A stretch of DNA of 64,000 nt from positions 3,906,001 through 3,970,000 of the forward strand of contig NZ_OZ240249.1 in NCBI RefSeq assembly GCF_965198245.1, given 5' to 3'. The position numbers were made by a program, and so were the translations under genes. Source of the DNA: Poriferisodalis sp965198245. Lineage in GTDB: Bacteria > Actinomycetota > Acidimicrobiia > Acidimicrobiales > Poriferisodalaceae. This document shows, one piece after another, positions 42,117 to 51,231 of this stretch. Below the pieces are notes generated by a model. That model had not been told where the DNA came from, made no database searches, and was given only the letters and a program-made list of their open reading frames with translations. How positions within the stretch are numbered: the first letter of the stretch is position 1; every line of letters starts with the position of its first letter.

Positions 42117-43352
42117 TCAGGTTGCCAATCCGACAGCCTGGCGGGCTCGGGCTTCGCGCTGCTTGCGCTCGATCTCGGTGCGCTTGGCGACCGGCGTCTG
42201 GTTGGTGATCACCTGGTAGATGTCGGTGTCGATGTCTTCGAGGAGCACATCGCCGGCCAGCACTGCTGACTTCCAGTCCTGGTGCTCGGCGTCGCGCTCG
42301 TGGAATTCCGGCATCACTTCGGCGGCGAACAGCTCCAGGCTCGAGCAGATGTCCTCATGGGTGTTCTTGCCGGCCTGGTTCAACAGGATGAGCTGGTCGA
42401 CGTGGGCGTCTTCGTACATCTCGAGCTTGCGGCGGATCGTGTCGGGTGAGCCCACCAGGCCGACGTTGTTGCTGGCCTTCTGCCCTTTCGGCGACTTCTT
42501 CCACTCCTGGTACTCGTCCCACAGGTTGACCGAGCCCGGCTCGACGGGACCGTGGGAGTTATAGAAGACGAGCGAGAACTGGAAGAAGGTCCAGCCTTCG
42601 GCCTTGGCCTGGGCCTCCTCGTCGGTTTCTGCGCACATGAACGGGCTGACGACGGCAACACCCGGATTGGTCTGGTAGTCGCAGAGCAGGTCGAGGTGGT
42701 TGAGGTAGTTGTTGTAGTAGGCGTTCACCCAGGCCCTCGCCGCGTCGGCCGACACGAACGAGAAGCCCAGCGCGCCCATGCCCCGCTGCGCCGCCATGAC
42801 GATGGTGTCGAGCTGGCTGCATGCCACCCACAGCGGCGGGTGCGGCTTCTGGTAGGGCTTGGGCACCACGTTGCGTGCCGGGAACTTGAAGATCTCGCCG
42901 TCGTAGGAGTGGTTCACCTCCCCGAACATGGGCATGAGGCAGCGCACGGCGTCCTCCCACACCACGCGCTTGTCCCGGAAGCGGCGGTCGAAGGGGTGCA
43001 GCTCGGTGACCGAGGAGCCCTCGCCGATGCCCAGCTCGACCCGGCCCCCGCTGACGAGGTCGAGCGTGGAGATCCGCTCGGCGACCCGGGCGGGGTGGTT
43101 CGTGGGCAGCTGCACGATGCCGTGCCCAAGCCGGATGTTGCGGGTGCGCTGGCTGGCAGCGGCCAGGAAGACCTCGGGCGCGGAGCTGTGGCTGTACTCC
43201 TCCAGGAAGTGGTGCTCGACTTCCCACGCGTAGTCGTAGCCGAGCTTGTCGGCCAGCTCGATCTGGTCGAGCGCTTGCTGGAACAGGACGTACTCGGAGT
43301 CGTCGTTCCACGGTCTCGGCAGCTGCAGCTCGTAGAAGATCCCGAACTTCAT
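42117..43352 (-). CDS. LLM-class flavin-dependent monooxygenase (bacterial luciferase-like)
   Basis: 411 residues from ATG 43352, which has GAGGGGG seven bases upstream. MKFGIFYELQLPRPWNDDSE, DYAWEVEHHFLEEYSHSSAP, STLDLVSGGRVELGIGEGSS and WVACSQLDTIVMAAQRGMGA are typical of the alkanal monooxygenase-like group that takes reduced FMN or F420 from a partner. The C-terminus has an extended basic helix (RTEIERKQREARARQAVG), which also survives as the remnant at 33088. The substrate is unknown. It ends directly next to the channel scar. Confidence 0.9.
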   Translation of the reverse strand: MKFGIFYELQLPRPWNDDSEYVLFQQALDQIELADKLGYDYAWEVEHHFLEEYSHSSAPEVFLAAASQRTRNIRLGHGIVQLPTNHPARVAERISTLDLVSGGRVELGIGEGSSVTELHPFDRRFRDKRVVWEDAVRCLMPMFGEVNHSYDGEIFKFPARNVVPKPYQKPHPPLWVACSQLDTIVMAAQRGMGALGFSFVSADAARAWVNAYYNNYLNHLDLLCDYQTNPGVAVVSPFMCAETDEEAQAKAEGWTFFQFSLVFYNSHGPVEPGSVNLWDEYQEWKKSPKGQKASNNVGLVGSPDTIRRKLEMYEDAHVDQLILLNQAGKNTHEDICSSLELFAAEVMPEFHERDAEHQDWKSAVLAGDVLLEDIDTDIYQVITNQTPVAKRTEIERKQREARARQAVGLAT

Positions 43353-43609
43353 GGCACGCCCCCTCGTTGACTGGCCGCCGGTCATCCTAAAGCAGCGCCA
43401 ACAGGCGAACCCTTGGTTGCCGAACCTCTTGTCTCCTGCTCTTGTTCGCTGCGCTCACGGGCCGCTCGGGCCACGGCTTCGCCGCCCATCGGCTCAGTCT
43501 CTGAGTGCGAGACTCGCGGAAGTTCCGGGGAGAGGGGTCCTCGGGGCTCGGTGGGGCGGAACAAACATTAGTGTTTGGTGAGAAGAGTGGCGGCGAGGAC
43601 ATAGCGACG

Positions 43610-44518
43610 ATGGAGACAGTCGGATTCGTCGGGTTGGGCACGATGGGCGGACCGATGTGCGCTCGCCTGGCTCACGCCGGCCACCAGGTGCAAGCGTTCG
43701 ACATCAACCCAGATGCACTGGAAGCCGCAGTGGCAGCAGGGGCCTCTGCCGCCGGCTCGGCTGCTGAGGCCGCCGCCGGGGTTGACGTGCTGATGACCTC
43801 GCTGCCGGCGCCTGCGCATGTCGAGGCGGTGATGTGCGACGCAGGGGTGCTCGGGGCGTTGTCAGCGGGCTCGATCTGGGTGGATTTGACGACGAGCCGC
43901 CCCGAGTTGATCCAGCGCCTGGCCGCGGAGGCGCCCGAGGGCGTGGCCGTGGTGGACTCGCCGGTGACCGGAGCCGTGGACGGCGCTCGAAACGGCACGC
44001 TCACGCTGTTCGCTGGCGGCAAGGCCGAGACCGTGGAGCGGGTGCGCTCGCTGCTCGAACCTCTGGGGCGCGTGATCAAGTGCGGCGCACTCGGCACCGG
44101 CTGTGTGGTGAAGCTGGTGACGAACCAGCTCTGGTTCGTGGGTGCTGCCGCGCTGGCCGAAGGGTTGGCCGTGGGAGTTCGCAACGGGGTCGATCTCGGC
44201 GACCTGTGGGAAGCCATCAAAGACAGCGTCGCCGACAGCTTCGTGGCCCGCCATGACGCACCCAGCATCTTCGCCGGCCACTACGACCCGTCGTTCACGT
44301 TGGGCCTGTGCGTGAAGGATCTTGGGCTGGTGGCCGAGCTGGAGTCGGCCGTCGGCACCGATCTGCCGATGACGGCGGCTGCGCGTGCAGCGTTTGAACG
44401 GGCTGCCGAGCGCTACGGCCTCGATGCCGCAGAGCTGAGCGTGGCCCGCCGCATCGAAGACGATGCGCACCTGTCACTGCGGCTCGACGGCGACTGGGTG
44501 CCGCACTGGGAGGCATGA
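43610..44518 (+). CDS. NAD(P)-binding beta-hydroxyacid dehydrogenase (HIBADH family)
   Basis: 302 residues. METVGFVGLGTMGGPMCARL is the Rossmann dinucleotide motif; VDSPVTGAVDGARNGTLTLF matches the substrate-binding DAPVSGG region; GCVVKLVTNQLWF contains the catalytic Lys. Members oxidise 3-hydroxyisobutyrate, tartronate semialdehyde and similar acids. The start is ATG 43610, fixed by the Rossmann motif. The oxygenase at 44522 starts three bases after this stop, so the two are translationally linked and probably act in one pathway. Confidence 0.9.
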   Translation: METVGFVGLGTMGGPMCARLAHAGHQVQAFDINPDALEAAVAAGASAAGSAAEAAAGVDVLMTSLPAPAHVEAVMCDAGVLGALSAGSIWVDLTTSRPELIQRLAAEAPEGVAVVDSPVTGAVDGARNGTLTLFAGGKAETVERVRSLLEPLGRVIKCGALGTGCVVKLVTNQLWFVGAAALAEGLAVGVRNGVDLGDLWEAIKDSVADSFVARHDAPSIFAGHYDPSFTLGLCVKDLGLVAELESAVGTDLPMTAAARAAFERAAERYGLDAAELSVARRIEDDAHLSLRLDGDWVPHWEA

Positions 44519-44521
44519 CCG

Positions 44522-45448
44522 ATGAGCACGACAACGGCTGCGTCGCCCGGTCTTGCAGCACGGACCGACGCTGTCGATCTGAGTCGATTGATCGACATCG
44601 AGGGCTTCCCACTCGACGGGCGGGACCTGCCTGCGTCCGACCCCAGGCACTCGGCCTACTGGAATGTTGTCGAGTACGCCCGCAGCGGGTTGCGATCAGA
44701 CGGCTGCGCCGTGCTTGAGCGCTTCGTGACGGCTCTCGGCGTGCGGCAGCTCAACGATGAGATTGTCGCTGCGAAGCCGAAGACCCATTTCTCGACACAG
44801 GTCATCAATCCGTACTTCCACACCCACATCGATCCCGATTTCAGCGACGATCATCCGGTGAACACGTTCACCGAACGCTCGAGCGGCTTCATACCGGGTG
44901 ATGCCTGGCCCGCGGTGTGCGCCATCGACACGGTCTTCCGCTCACCGCAGCTGTGCCGACTGCTGGCTGACTGCCTCGAGATCGACGAGCTCCACTGCTA
45001 CGCCGACCCGCTGGCGGGCCTGACCGCGAACATCTTGGATCCCAGTCAGCAATTCCCCTGGCACTTCGACACCAATGACTTCGCCGTGACGGTGCTGGTA
45101 CAGCCCGCCGACGAGGGCGGATTGTTCGAGTACGCACCTGGGGTGCGGTCTGCCGACGACGAGGGTTTCGAGGTCATCGGATCGCTGCTGGCCGGCGGGC
45201 GCGACGGCGTTCGCACGCTGGAGCTGCGACCGGGCGACTTGCAGATCTTCCGCGGCCGCTACTCGCTGCACCGGGTGACCCGGGTGACCGCAAGCTCGCA
45301 GCCTCGCCACGCGGCGATCTTCGCCTACACCCACCAATCCGGCGTCATCGGGCGAGTCGAACGAACCCGCCAGCTGTTCGGCCGCGTGCTGCCCGAGCAT
45401 GAAGAGGCTGAGCGACGCCGGGTCCGCGACGACGACCTGCTCGACTGA
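44522..45448 (+). CDS. Fe(II)/2-oxoglutarate-dependent oxygenase-like protein (HalD/ArpA-type)
   Basis: 308 residues. The double-stranded beta-helix core carries a 2-His-1-Asp triad: FPWHFDTNDFAVTVLVQPAD (HxD) and RGRYSLHRVTRV (distal His). LELRPGDLQIFRG and PRHAAIFAYTHQSG complete the jelly roll. Because the Asp of HxD is present, hydroxylation is more likely than halogenation, which needs Gly or Ala there. The overall layout is like the ArpA/HalD group, which acts on free amino acids or small metabolites. It is in an operon with the dehydrogenase upstream. Confidence 0.78.
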   Translation: MSTTTAASPGLAARTDAVDLSRLIDIEGFPLDGRDLPASDPRHSAYWNVVEYARSGLRSDGCAVLERFVTALGVRQLNDEIVAAKPKTHFSTQVINPYFHTHIDPDFSDDHPVNTFTERSSGFIPGDAWPAVCAIDTVFRSPQLCRLLADCLEIDELHCYADPLAGLTANILDPSQQFPWHFDTNDFAVTVLVQPADEGGLFEYAPGVRSADDEGFEVIGSLLAGGRDGVRTLELRPGDLQIFRGRYSLHRVTRVTASSQPRHAAIFAYTHQSGVIGRVERTRQLFGRVLPEHEEAERRRVRDDDLLD

Positions 45449-45540
45449 GCCACGTCGCCCGCAGAGTCGGCGCGGCATCCTCGAGACTCGTGTCAGAAAA
45501 TCGACGCTTCCCTCGCCGGTGCGCGGCCTACCGTTCGGGC

Positions 45541-46332
45541 GTGAGCGAATCGTCAGACAGCACAGCCCAGGCACCTTCAGCACGCACCAAGTTGCGACGG
45601 ATGGCCGAGCGCGGCCGCTACGGCCATGACGAGGTGGTCGGGATACTCGACGCCGGACTCATTGCCCACGTGGGCGTCAACACGCCCGACGGGCCGTTGG
45701 TGCTGCCGATGGCTTACGGGCGCGATGAGGAGAATCTGTACCTGCATGGGGCACTTGCAAACCACTTGCTGAACTCCGGCGGGGGTGCCGAGATCTGCGT
45801 GACGGTCACCCACCTCGACGGGATGGTCATGGCGCGTACGCCGTTCCACAACTCGATGAACTACCGCTGCGTCGTGGTGCGAGGTCTTGCCCTCCGGATT
45901 GACGACCCAGCGGCCAAGGAACATGCCCTCAAGCTGGTGACCGATCACATCGTCGCCAACTGGGACACCTCCCGGCCGCCGAGTGCTGAGGATCTGCGGG
46001 CCACGCTGGTGCTGGAGCTCCCGCTGGCCGAGGCATCGGCCAAAGTGCGCACCGGTGATCCAGTCGACGATGCCGAGGACATGGCCGGCAACTGGTGGGC
46101 CGGCGTGGTGCCGCTCACCACCCGCTTCGAGCTGCCAACCCCCTCAGCCGACCTGACCGAAGGCATCCCCACGCCCGCAGCCATAGCGAACCTCGCCAAC
46201 CGCACCCCCGACACCCGCCAGTCCGACGAGCCAACGAAGGCTGATGATCCTTGGAATGACCGCGCAGGCTTCGGGCCAGAAGGACTGAGCGTGGAGCCAG
46301 GCGAGATCGACGACGCCGTCTACGGCGCGTGA
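45541..46332 (+). CDS. Pyridoxamine 5'-phosphate oxidase-like FMN-binding protein
   Basis: 263 residues from GTG 45541. The split-barrel core reads YGHDEVVGILDAGLIAHVGV, GPLVLPMAYGRDEENLYLHG and FHNSMNYRCVVVRGLALRID, with VRTGDPVDDAEDMAGNWWAG and VVPLTTRFELP towards the end, as in the Pyridox_ox_2 family. These proteins bind FMN or related cofactors; none of the PdxH substrate residues can be confirmed. A disordered acidic tail of about 50 residues follows the fold. It lies 92 bases after the oxygenase and may be co-transcribed. Confidence 0.85.
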   Translation: MSESSDSTAQAPSARTKLRRMAERGRYGHDEVVGILDAGLIAHVGVNTPDGPLVLPMAYGRDEENLYLHGALANHLLNSGGGAEICVTVTHLDGMVMARTPFHNSMNYRCVVVRGLALRIDDPAAKEHALKLVTDHIVANWDTSRPPSAEDLRATLVLELPLAEASAKVRTGDPVDDAEDMAGNWWAGVVPLTTRFELPTPSADLTEGIPTPAAIANLANRTPDTRQSDEPTKADDPWNDRAGFGPEGLSVEPGEIDDAVYGA

Positions 46333-46445
46333 AGCTCGCCGACACGAGATGATGGGTCGCTCGGTTGCTGGCCTTCGACGGCGACTTTGCCGCCGCTGGC
46401 TTCGTTCACGTACTCCCTTGACCAAAATTCCCCGACGCGGAGGGC

Positions 46446-46883
46446 TTACTCGCGATCCCAAGCTGGGACCACGGGGTCAAGCTTGTGATAGTCGGCGGCA
46501 TCGTCGACGAAGATCGCTCGCTCGGTGTGCAGACCTGAGGGAAGGTCGAGAGTGCCGGCGCAGATAGCGATGGTGTCGACCTGATCAAGCTGACCCTCGA
46601 TGACCTTCCAGAAGAGCGACGCGCCACACTCCCGGCAGAAGCCGTAGGCCACGTTCGGGTCGTCGGCCGGGTGGTGCCAGGTCAGCGTGGAGTCCGAAAC
46701 GAGGCGAAGGTCGGAGCGCATGCATCCAGTGGCGGCCATGTAGTGGCCTGTCCAGCGTCGGCAGCGCCAGCAGTGGCAATTCCAAACTTGACGGATCGGG
46801 CCATGCACCTCGTAGCTCACGCCACCGCACAGGCAGTGCCCCGAGGCCACCGGCTCAGACGCAGACTCGTCCGTTTCGTTCAT
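46446..46883 (-). CDS. GFA/CENP-V-domain zinc protein
   Basis: 145 residues. Zinc ligands are in GHCLCGGVSYEV, NCHCWRCRRWTGH and YGFCRECGASLFW, the conserved Cys pattern of the family named after glutathione-dependent formaldehyde-activating enzyme. The real activity of most members is unknown. ATG 46883 has GGAGG six bases upstream, which decides against the longer frame. It is a single gene, convergent with the flavin protein. Confidence 0.9.
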   Translation of the reverse strand: MNETDESASEPVASGHCLCGGVSYEVHGPIRQVWNCHCWRCRRWTGHYMAATGCMRSDLRLVSDSTLTWHHPADDPNVAYGFCRECGASLFWKVIEGQLDQVDTIAICAGTLDLPSGLHTERAIFVDDAADYHKLDPVVPAWDRE

Positions 46884-46987
46884 GGCAATCCTCCGATAGC
46901 CCGCCGCCACACGGGCATGGTTGCGATGGTCCTATGGGACCTGGTTCTTCATCGGCGACATGTGAATGGAGCGAGCGAACGCGTCCT

Positions 46988-47413
46988 CTATGTGGAGAGG
47001 ACGGCGAACCCTTCGCGTTCGGCTGCTTCGGCGAGGCGTTGGTCGAGGCTCACGAACTGCAACGGGGCGCCGAGTTGTTCTTGGACATGCAATGCTGCGC
47101 CGAGTTGAGCGGCGTCGGCCGCCCGCAGCGGATGCCGTGCCAGTAACGCGGTCGCGCGCGACCGCACTGCCAGCACCTCGACCACTTCGTGCCATATCGC
47201 GCTGAACCCGTCCAGGCGAAGCATGAGGCCGCGGCGCTGATTCCGTGACAGTTCGCCAACGCGCGTGCGCCGCTCTACTGCGCTCGAGACCTCGACGCGA
47301 GTCCACACCCAGGTAACGATGGCACCGTCCTCGCGCAGCCACGATCGCACGGCATCGGTTGTCGGTTCAGCAACAATGACCGGCACGAGCGCCGAGGTAT
47401 CCCAGTACCTCAC
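46988..47413 (-). CDS. vapC: VapC-type PIN-domain toxin
   Basis: 141 residues. The PIN acidic residues are visible: Asp5 in RYWDTSALVPV, Glu in WTRVEVSSAV, Asp in LRAADAAQLGAAL and Asp in FVSLDQRLAEAA. VapC toxins are Mg-dependent RNases that cut tRNA or rRNA. The GTG start (47411-47413) overlaps the antitoxin stop by four bases, the usual coupled order antitoxin then toxin. Confidence 0.93.
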   Translation of the reverse strand: MRYWDTSALVPVIVAEPTTDAVRSWLREDGAIVTWVWTRVEVSSAVERRTRVGELSRNQRRGLMLRLDGFSAIWHEVVEVLAVRSRATALLARHPLRAADAAQLGAALHVQEQLGAPLQFVSLDQRLAEAAEREGFAVLST

Positions 47414-47694
47414 GCACGGTCCTCTCGCTCCTCAGCCAACGCCTCCGTGAGACTGGTCGGAACCTGCAGGGGAGGTTCGTCGAGCACGGCAGCGGCATCT
47501 CCCTGCCCCGCTCGCAGCACGCCCAACGTGATCAATCGATCGAGTTGCTCATCTTCGGGCTCTGCGGGGGGCACAAGCCTTGCTACCGGCGTGCCCCGAT
47601 CGGTCACCTGTATCTCGCCGCCTCGCCGCACTTCGCGCAGGTACCGGGACAGGTTCGCCTTCAACTCGGAAACAGACACCGCGCCGGAACTCAT
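47410..47694 (-). CDS. vapB: VapB/Phd-type antitoxin
   Basis: 94 residues. The Phd/YefM N-terminal dimer and DNA-binding domain reads AVSVSELKANLSRYLREVRR, followed by GGEIQVTDRGTPVARLVPP and an acidic C-terminal tail that should wrap the VapC partner. It overlaps vapC by four bases. A 13-bp palindrome just upstream of its ATG is the likely autoregulatory operator. Confidence 0.92.
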   Translation of the reverse strand: MSSGAVSVSELKANLSRYLREVRRGGEIQVTDRGTPVARLVPPAEPEDEQLDRLITLGVLRAGQGDAAAVLDEPPLQVPTSLTEALAEEREDRA

Positions 47695-47696
47695 AC

Positions 47697-47709
47697 GACT
47701 ATTCTAGTC
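47697..47709. promoter_or_regulatory. Palindromic operator upstream of vapBC
   Basis: GACTA TTC TAGTC, a perfect 5-bp inverted repeat two bases upstream of the vapB start codon, in an AT-rich stretch that should contain the promoter. Its place fits repression by the VapBC complex. Confidence 0.5.
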
Positions 47710-47730
47710 ATATTCAAATGATCATACTGG

Positions 47731-49581
47731 TCACAAAGAGACTTCGGACCCCGTTCCAGCCGGTGTGTCCGCCAGCGGCGACAGGTCCTTCATCTCGCTT
47801 TGGAGGCGACGCTTCGCCTTGTGATCGGTTCTGACGCGGTGCAGCAGTGAATCGAACAGCGTCGACTCGCCGGCCTCAGCAGCCAAGCGCCGTATCCGAG
47901 ACATCAGATCAACGGCAACCCGGTACTGCTTGGGCTTCTTGCGGTTGATGACTGCCAAAGCCTGCGATTCGTAGATCGCGATCGAGTCACGGGGTGCCGT
48001 CGGCTCACGCACTCGTGCGAGCGTCATCCATAGCTGCCAGCTGGTGCCCTGCTGCAAGGCCACCACCCACGCCTCGTCCGCGCGGCCCTCGTGCAGCAGA
48101 ATCTCGACGAGGACGATCGCCGCTGCTGGCGGCCGCTCGGCAGCCGTGGCCATGACATCGGCCGGCAGCGTCGGCGGCGATGACACCGTCGAGGAACTCG
48201 TCCCCAAGCGGCTGTGCAGATGCCGCAGGCAACGCTCCAGCCAATCGGGACCGCCAGGCCGGTCGTCTTGCTGCACCAGCGTCCGGCACGCCTTGAGCGA
48301 TGGGCTGGCCGTGAACGCGTTCCAGTACAGGTCGACCGCTGCGCCGGCGTAGCCCTGCTCACGCATCTTTCGAGCCAGGAAATCGCGCAGTTCGCCCGCC
48401 TGCCACGAACCATGGCCGTAACCGGAAAGCCCTGTGCGCGCCCATGTCACCGCTTCGTCATCTCGTCCTGCGGCCTCATACGCCCGTGCGATCTCCAACG
48501 TGTCATCCGGGCGGATGCGCTCACGCCGGTACGCCTCAACGAGTGCGTCCGGATCGCGGGTGGCGAGCGCCCACCCGATCATCGCCTCTCGCGCGTTGTA
48601 GTCCCGGGCACGCCACTTGCCGTCCGCAGGGTCGATCTTGAGCCAACTCGGCTCGACGGCTTCGCGGAACGCCGCGAGCCCTACCGGTCCCAGCAGATCC
48701 CCATAGAGCGCCGCCGACCGGCAAAACGCTTCCAGCTCGTAGTTGAGTTCCAGCTTCGCCAAGCGCTGCGCGAGCTTGGCGGGTTCGGGCGATCCTGCCT
48801 CGCATGCCTGTAAGTGCAGGTCCGCCAGCCGTTCGCCGATCATCATCAGCGAGCCGTCTTCGTCGTAGATCTCGCCCGTTGCGAGATCGGTCCTCATGTA
48901 CGCGTGCTCGGCGAGTTCCGCTGTCGCCTCGCCCTGACCTGCTTCGATGAGGTCGGCAAGCGCGTCAATCAAGGTGTTTACCTCGTCTGCCCAGTCAGCG
49001 GCGTCGCGGTAGTGCGCGTGGCCCCATCGGTCGATCTCGCCGAAGCTGAATGCGCCGTCGATTCGCCCGCGCCACTGTGCCATGTCGAGTCCCAAGCCCC
49101 GCTCTGATCTGGCTTCCAGCAGCAACCGCTCTCGCAGTCGCCAGTCGGCGGCCGATTGGCTCAACACGATCTCCGCGAGCCGTCCGTGTTCGAGCCGGCC
49201 GACGAAATCCGCGAGCAGTTCGTCGTCGTGGTCGGTGCTCTGGCTGCCTGCCCGGTCCCGCGGCGTTGCGTCGAGCCGATCCTGCGGCTCATCGGCGTAG
49301 AGCAGCGACAGGGCTACCGCAGTGCAGTGCTTGCAGAACGAGCCGTCCTCGGCTGCAGGGCACGAACACGCCCACCGCAGTTCTTCATCGTCGAACCACA
49401 ACTCGACTCGGTACGGCACGGTGCCCCGCACGGTCGCTTCCAGCCGCCCGACCCCCTCATCCACCGACTGCACGCGATGGTCTTCCCAATACCCGACGCC
49501 CCGCTCGAATACCGCCGATCCAGCGATATCCCCGATCATGCGAGCGTCGAGCGTCGCGCTCAACTCGTCGACGATGCTCAC
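47731..49581 (-). CDS. SWIM zinc-finger protein with helical repeats
   Basis: 616 residues. The N-terminal 70 residues lead into the SWIM motif CSCPAAEDGSFCKHCTAVAL (CxC-xn-CxH), followed by a long alpha-helical region with TPR-like periodicity (LEIARAYEAAGRDDEAVTWA; YAGAAVDLYWNAFTASPSL). SWIM proteins bind nucleic acid or protein partners, often beside SNF2 helicases, but none is adjacent here. The start is ATG 49581. Function unknown; the family is common in actinobacteria. Confidence 0.85.
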   Translation of the reverse strand: MSIVDELSATLDARMIGDIAGSAVFERGVGYWEDHRVQSVDEGVGRLEATVRGTVPYRVELWFDDEELRWACSCPAAEDGSFCKHCTAVALSLLYADEPQDRLDATPRDRAGSQSTDHDDELLADFVGRLEHGRLAEIVLSQSAADWRLRERLLLEARSERGLGLDMAQWRGRIDGAFSFGEIDRWGHAHYRDAADWADEVNTLIDALADLIEAGQGEATAELAEHAYMRTDLATGEIYDEDGSLMMIGERLADLHLQACEAGSPEPAKLAQRLAKLELNYELEAFCRSAALYGDLLGPVGLAAFREAVEPSWLKIDPADGKWRARDYNAREAMIGWALATRDPDALVEAYRRERIRPDDTLEIARAYEAAGRDDEAVTWARTGLSGYGHGSWQAGELRDFLARKMREQGYAGAAVDLYWNAFTASPSLKACRTLVQQDDRPGGPDWLERCLRHLHSRLGTSSSTVSSPPTLPADVMATAAERPPAAAIVLVEILLHEGRADEAWVVALQQGTSWQLWMTLARVREPTAPRDSIAIYESQALAVINRKKPKQYRVAVDLMSRIRRLAAEAGESTLFDSLLHRVRTDHKAKRRLQSEMKDLSPLADTPAGTGSEVSL

Positions 49582-49707
49582 AGTTCAACGCGCCGTGACG
49601 TGCAGCCGACCACCCTTGCCGTCCGAGAAACGGGTCCGCCATCCCGGTACGACACTTCGAGACACTTCCACAACACGGCGTTCACACATGCCATCAGCGA
49701 ACCCTGC

Positions 49708-50178
49708 TCAGCCGTAGAAGGCGTCGCGCAGGGCGTCGGCTTCCTCGGCGGCGACACGGTGCCCTGATGCTCTGATCGGAACCCCGAACGTCACCGGCGC
49801 AATCTCTGCCAGTTCTTCAGGTCGCAGCCTCACCTCAAGCGGCTGCCAAGCCTGCCATGCGACCTGAACCCACCACGCCTCCTTCGAGGACTCGACCACC
49901 TCGTTGCCGTCTGCGTCACCTGGGTACGGTTCGCACACGGCGAGTCCATGGGCGACGATCCCGCCGAAGCCGCCGTGGCGGTAGACCAGCACCTCATCTC
50001 CGGGCCGCATCTGCCGGTAATTTGTGCCGAGCGTCCACCCGCTCATGAACCCGCCGGTCGTGGCCGTGATCAGGACACGCGCATAGTACTCCTCAACGGT
50101 CAGCTCCCACTGGTCCGGGTTCCACGTGAGCAGGTAGGTAGCCCCTTCGGGGAATTCGTCAGGCAATTCAAGATTCAT
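49708..50178 (-). CDS. EVE-like (PUA-fold) domain protein
   Basis: 156 residues. ATYLLTWNPDQWELTVEEYY, MRPGDEVLVYRHGGFGGIVA and HGLAVCEPYPGD resemble the EVE/PUA fold that binds modified bases in RNA or DNA and is often fused to McrB-like restriction enzymes. Here it stands alone. ATG 50178 is a reasonable start with no strong ribosome-binding site. A role in recognising modified nucleic acid is inferred from the fold only. Confidence 0.7.
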   Translation of the reverse strand: MNLELPDEFPEGATYLLTWNPDQWELTVEEYYARVLITATTGGFMSGWTLGTNYRQMRPGDEVLVYRHGGFGGIVAHGLAVCEPYPGDADGNEVVESSKEAWWVQVAWQAWQPLEVRLRPEELAEIAPVTFGVPIRASGHRVAAEEADALRDAFYG

Positions 50179-50228
50179 CGTTCGCCCTTCGGAGTCTGCG
50201 GCTCACCGGCTGCACTAACCCAGGGTTG

Positions 50229-50564
50229 TCAGCCAGCATCCGCGCCGGAACTCGAATTCAAGCAGGGCCTCCCGAGACTGCACCAACCGTCGCTGTCCAA
50301 TCGCCACAGGACGCGGTCGTCGAGCGACAGCGCCAACCAGACAACGTCGATTTCGGGTGGAAGCTCCGGCACTTCGCTGGGAAGCAGGCCCTTTCGTTCG
50401 CCGACCTGCATGGCGGCGTTCGCGGTGAGCACGGCATGGTCCACCCCGACCAGCAAGTGACGTTCCGCTGCTAAGGCAGCGCGTCTGAGCTTGCAAGCGT
50501 TGTCTTTCCGCTCAAACACATGCCGAACGACTACGGTCGCGGCACTGTTCACATCGCCCCACAC
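50229..50564 (-). CDS. Hypothetical protein
   Basis: 111 residues, no family recognised. The middle (LVGVDHAVLTANAAMQVGER; IDVVWLALSLDDRVLWRLDS) has regular hydrophobic spacing and GC-rich third positions, which favours a real gene. The end (SSSGADAG) looks degenerate and may come from truncation. No ribosome-binding site is evident. It overlaps the end of the next upstream frame by 16 bases. Confidence 0.4.
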   Translation of the reverse strand: MWGDVNSAATVVVRHVFERKDNACKLRRAALAAERHLLVGVDHAVLTANAAMQVGERKGLLPSEVPELPPEIDVVWLALSLDDRVLWRLDSDGWCSLGRPCLNSSSGADAG

Positions 50565-50857
50565 TGGGTCGCCGACTGATCGATGTGAACCGCACCGACA
50601 GAGTCGTCCCTTGGCTCGTAGGAGCGAGACGAGAAAACGCCGAGACCTCGGAGTTCACCGAGGACGTGTGCATCGGTGCGCTCATCGTCGTCAACGGCGA
50701 CTCGCGGCACGTTCAACTCTGTACGGAATGAGACCCGGCGGCCCTCGATCAGGTTCTCACGAGGTTGCGGACCGAGGAGAAACGCGTCGCGCGCGTGAAG
50801 CCGACAGAGGTGATCCCACGCTGAAGAGTGCGGCGACAGGTACTCCTCATCTGACAT
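50549..50857 (-). CDS. Hypothetical protein
   Basis: 102 residues from ATG 50857 (MSDEEYLSPHSSAWDHLCRL). No family recognised; soluble and acidic. Central segment LIEGRRVSFRTELNVPRVAV. It overlaps the small basic gene upstream by 11 bases, so the two may be translated together. The longer open frame reaching 51283 is not protein-like before this Met. Confidence 0.45.
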   Translation of the reverse strand: MSDEEYLSPHSSAWDHLCRLHARDAFLLGPQPRENLIEGRRVSFRTELNVPRVAVDDDERTDAHVLGELRGLGVFSSRSYEPRDDSVGAVHIDQSATQCGAM

Positions 50858-51026
50858 GCGGGCGCTCCGAGCCGAGATCGAGTTCGTCACGCACCCGCCA
50901 GCGACGCTCGTCGGGCTTGATGTTCGCGTAGCGGCGCGCCACCCGCTCCGCTGCTTTCTCACGGGCACGCCGCGCGCGGGCCACACGCTCGACCAGCGTC
51001 GGCTCGTTCCTGCGTTCCTCGGGCAT
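50847..51026 (-). CDS. Small basic helical hypothetical protein
   Basis: 59 residues from ATG 51026 (MPEERRNEPTLVERVARARR). Strongly charged and probably helical (ARRAREKAAERVARRYANIK), ending DELDLGSERPHVR. An upstream start in the same frame would add GVPVCETLPT. Its size and charge fit a nucleic-acid-binding or regulatory peptide, but nothing proves that. It overlaps the next gene. Confidence 0.4.
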   Translation of the reverse strand: MPEERRNEPTLVERVARARRAREKAAERVARRYANIKPDERRWRVRDELDLGSERPHVR

Positions 51027-51231
51027 GGTGGGCAAGGTCTCGCACACCGGAACTCCCCTCGAGTTGATGTGGACATCGTGAGGCGCCGCACTCCCGCCCC
51101 GCCAAGAGTATGCATGCCATGCGACGCGCAGCAGTGTGCGCCAGCATCTTGTCGCAACCACCAGTGGAGTACGGCGTTGAGGTCGAGGGGTGCCTTTGGG
51201 CAGCCAGCGTCGGAGCAGTCCGCTCTCTGCG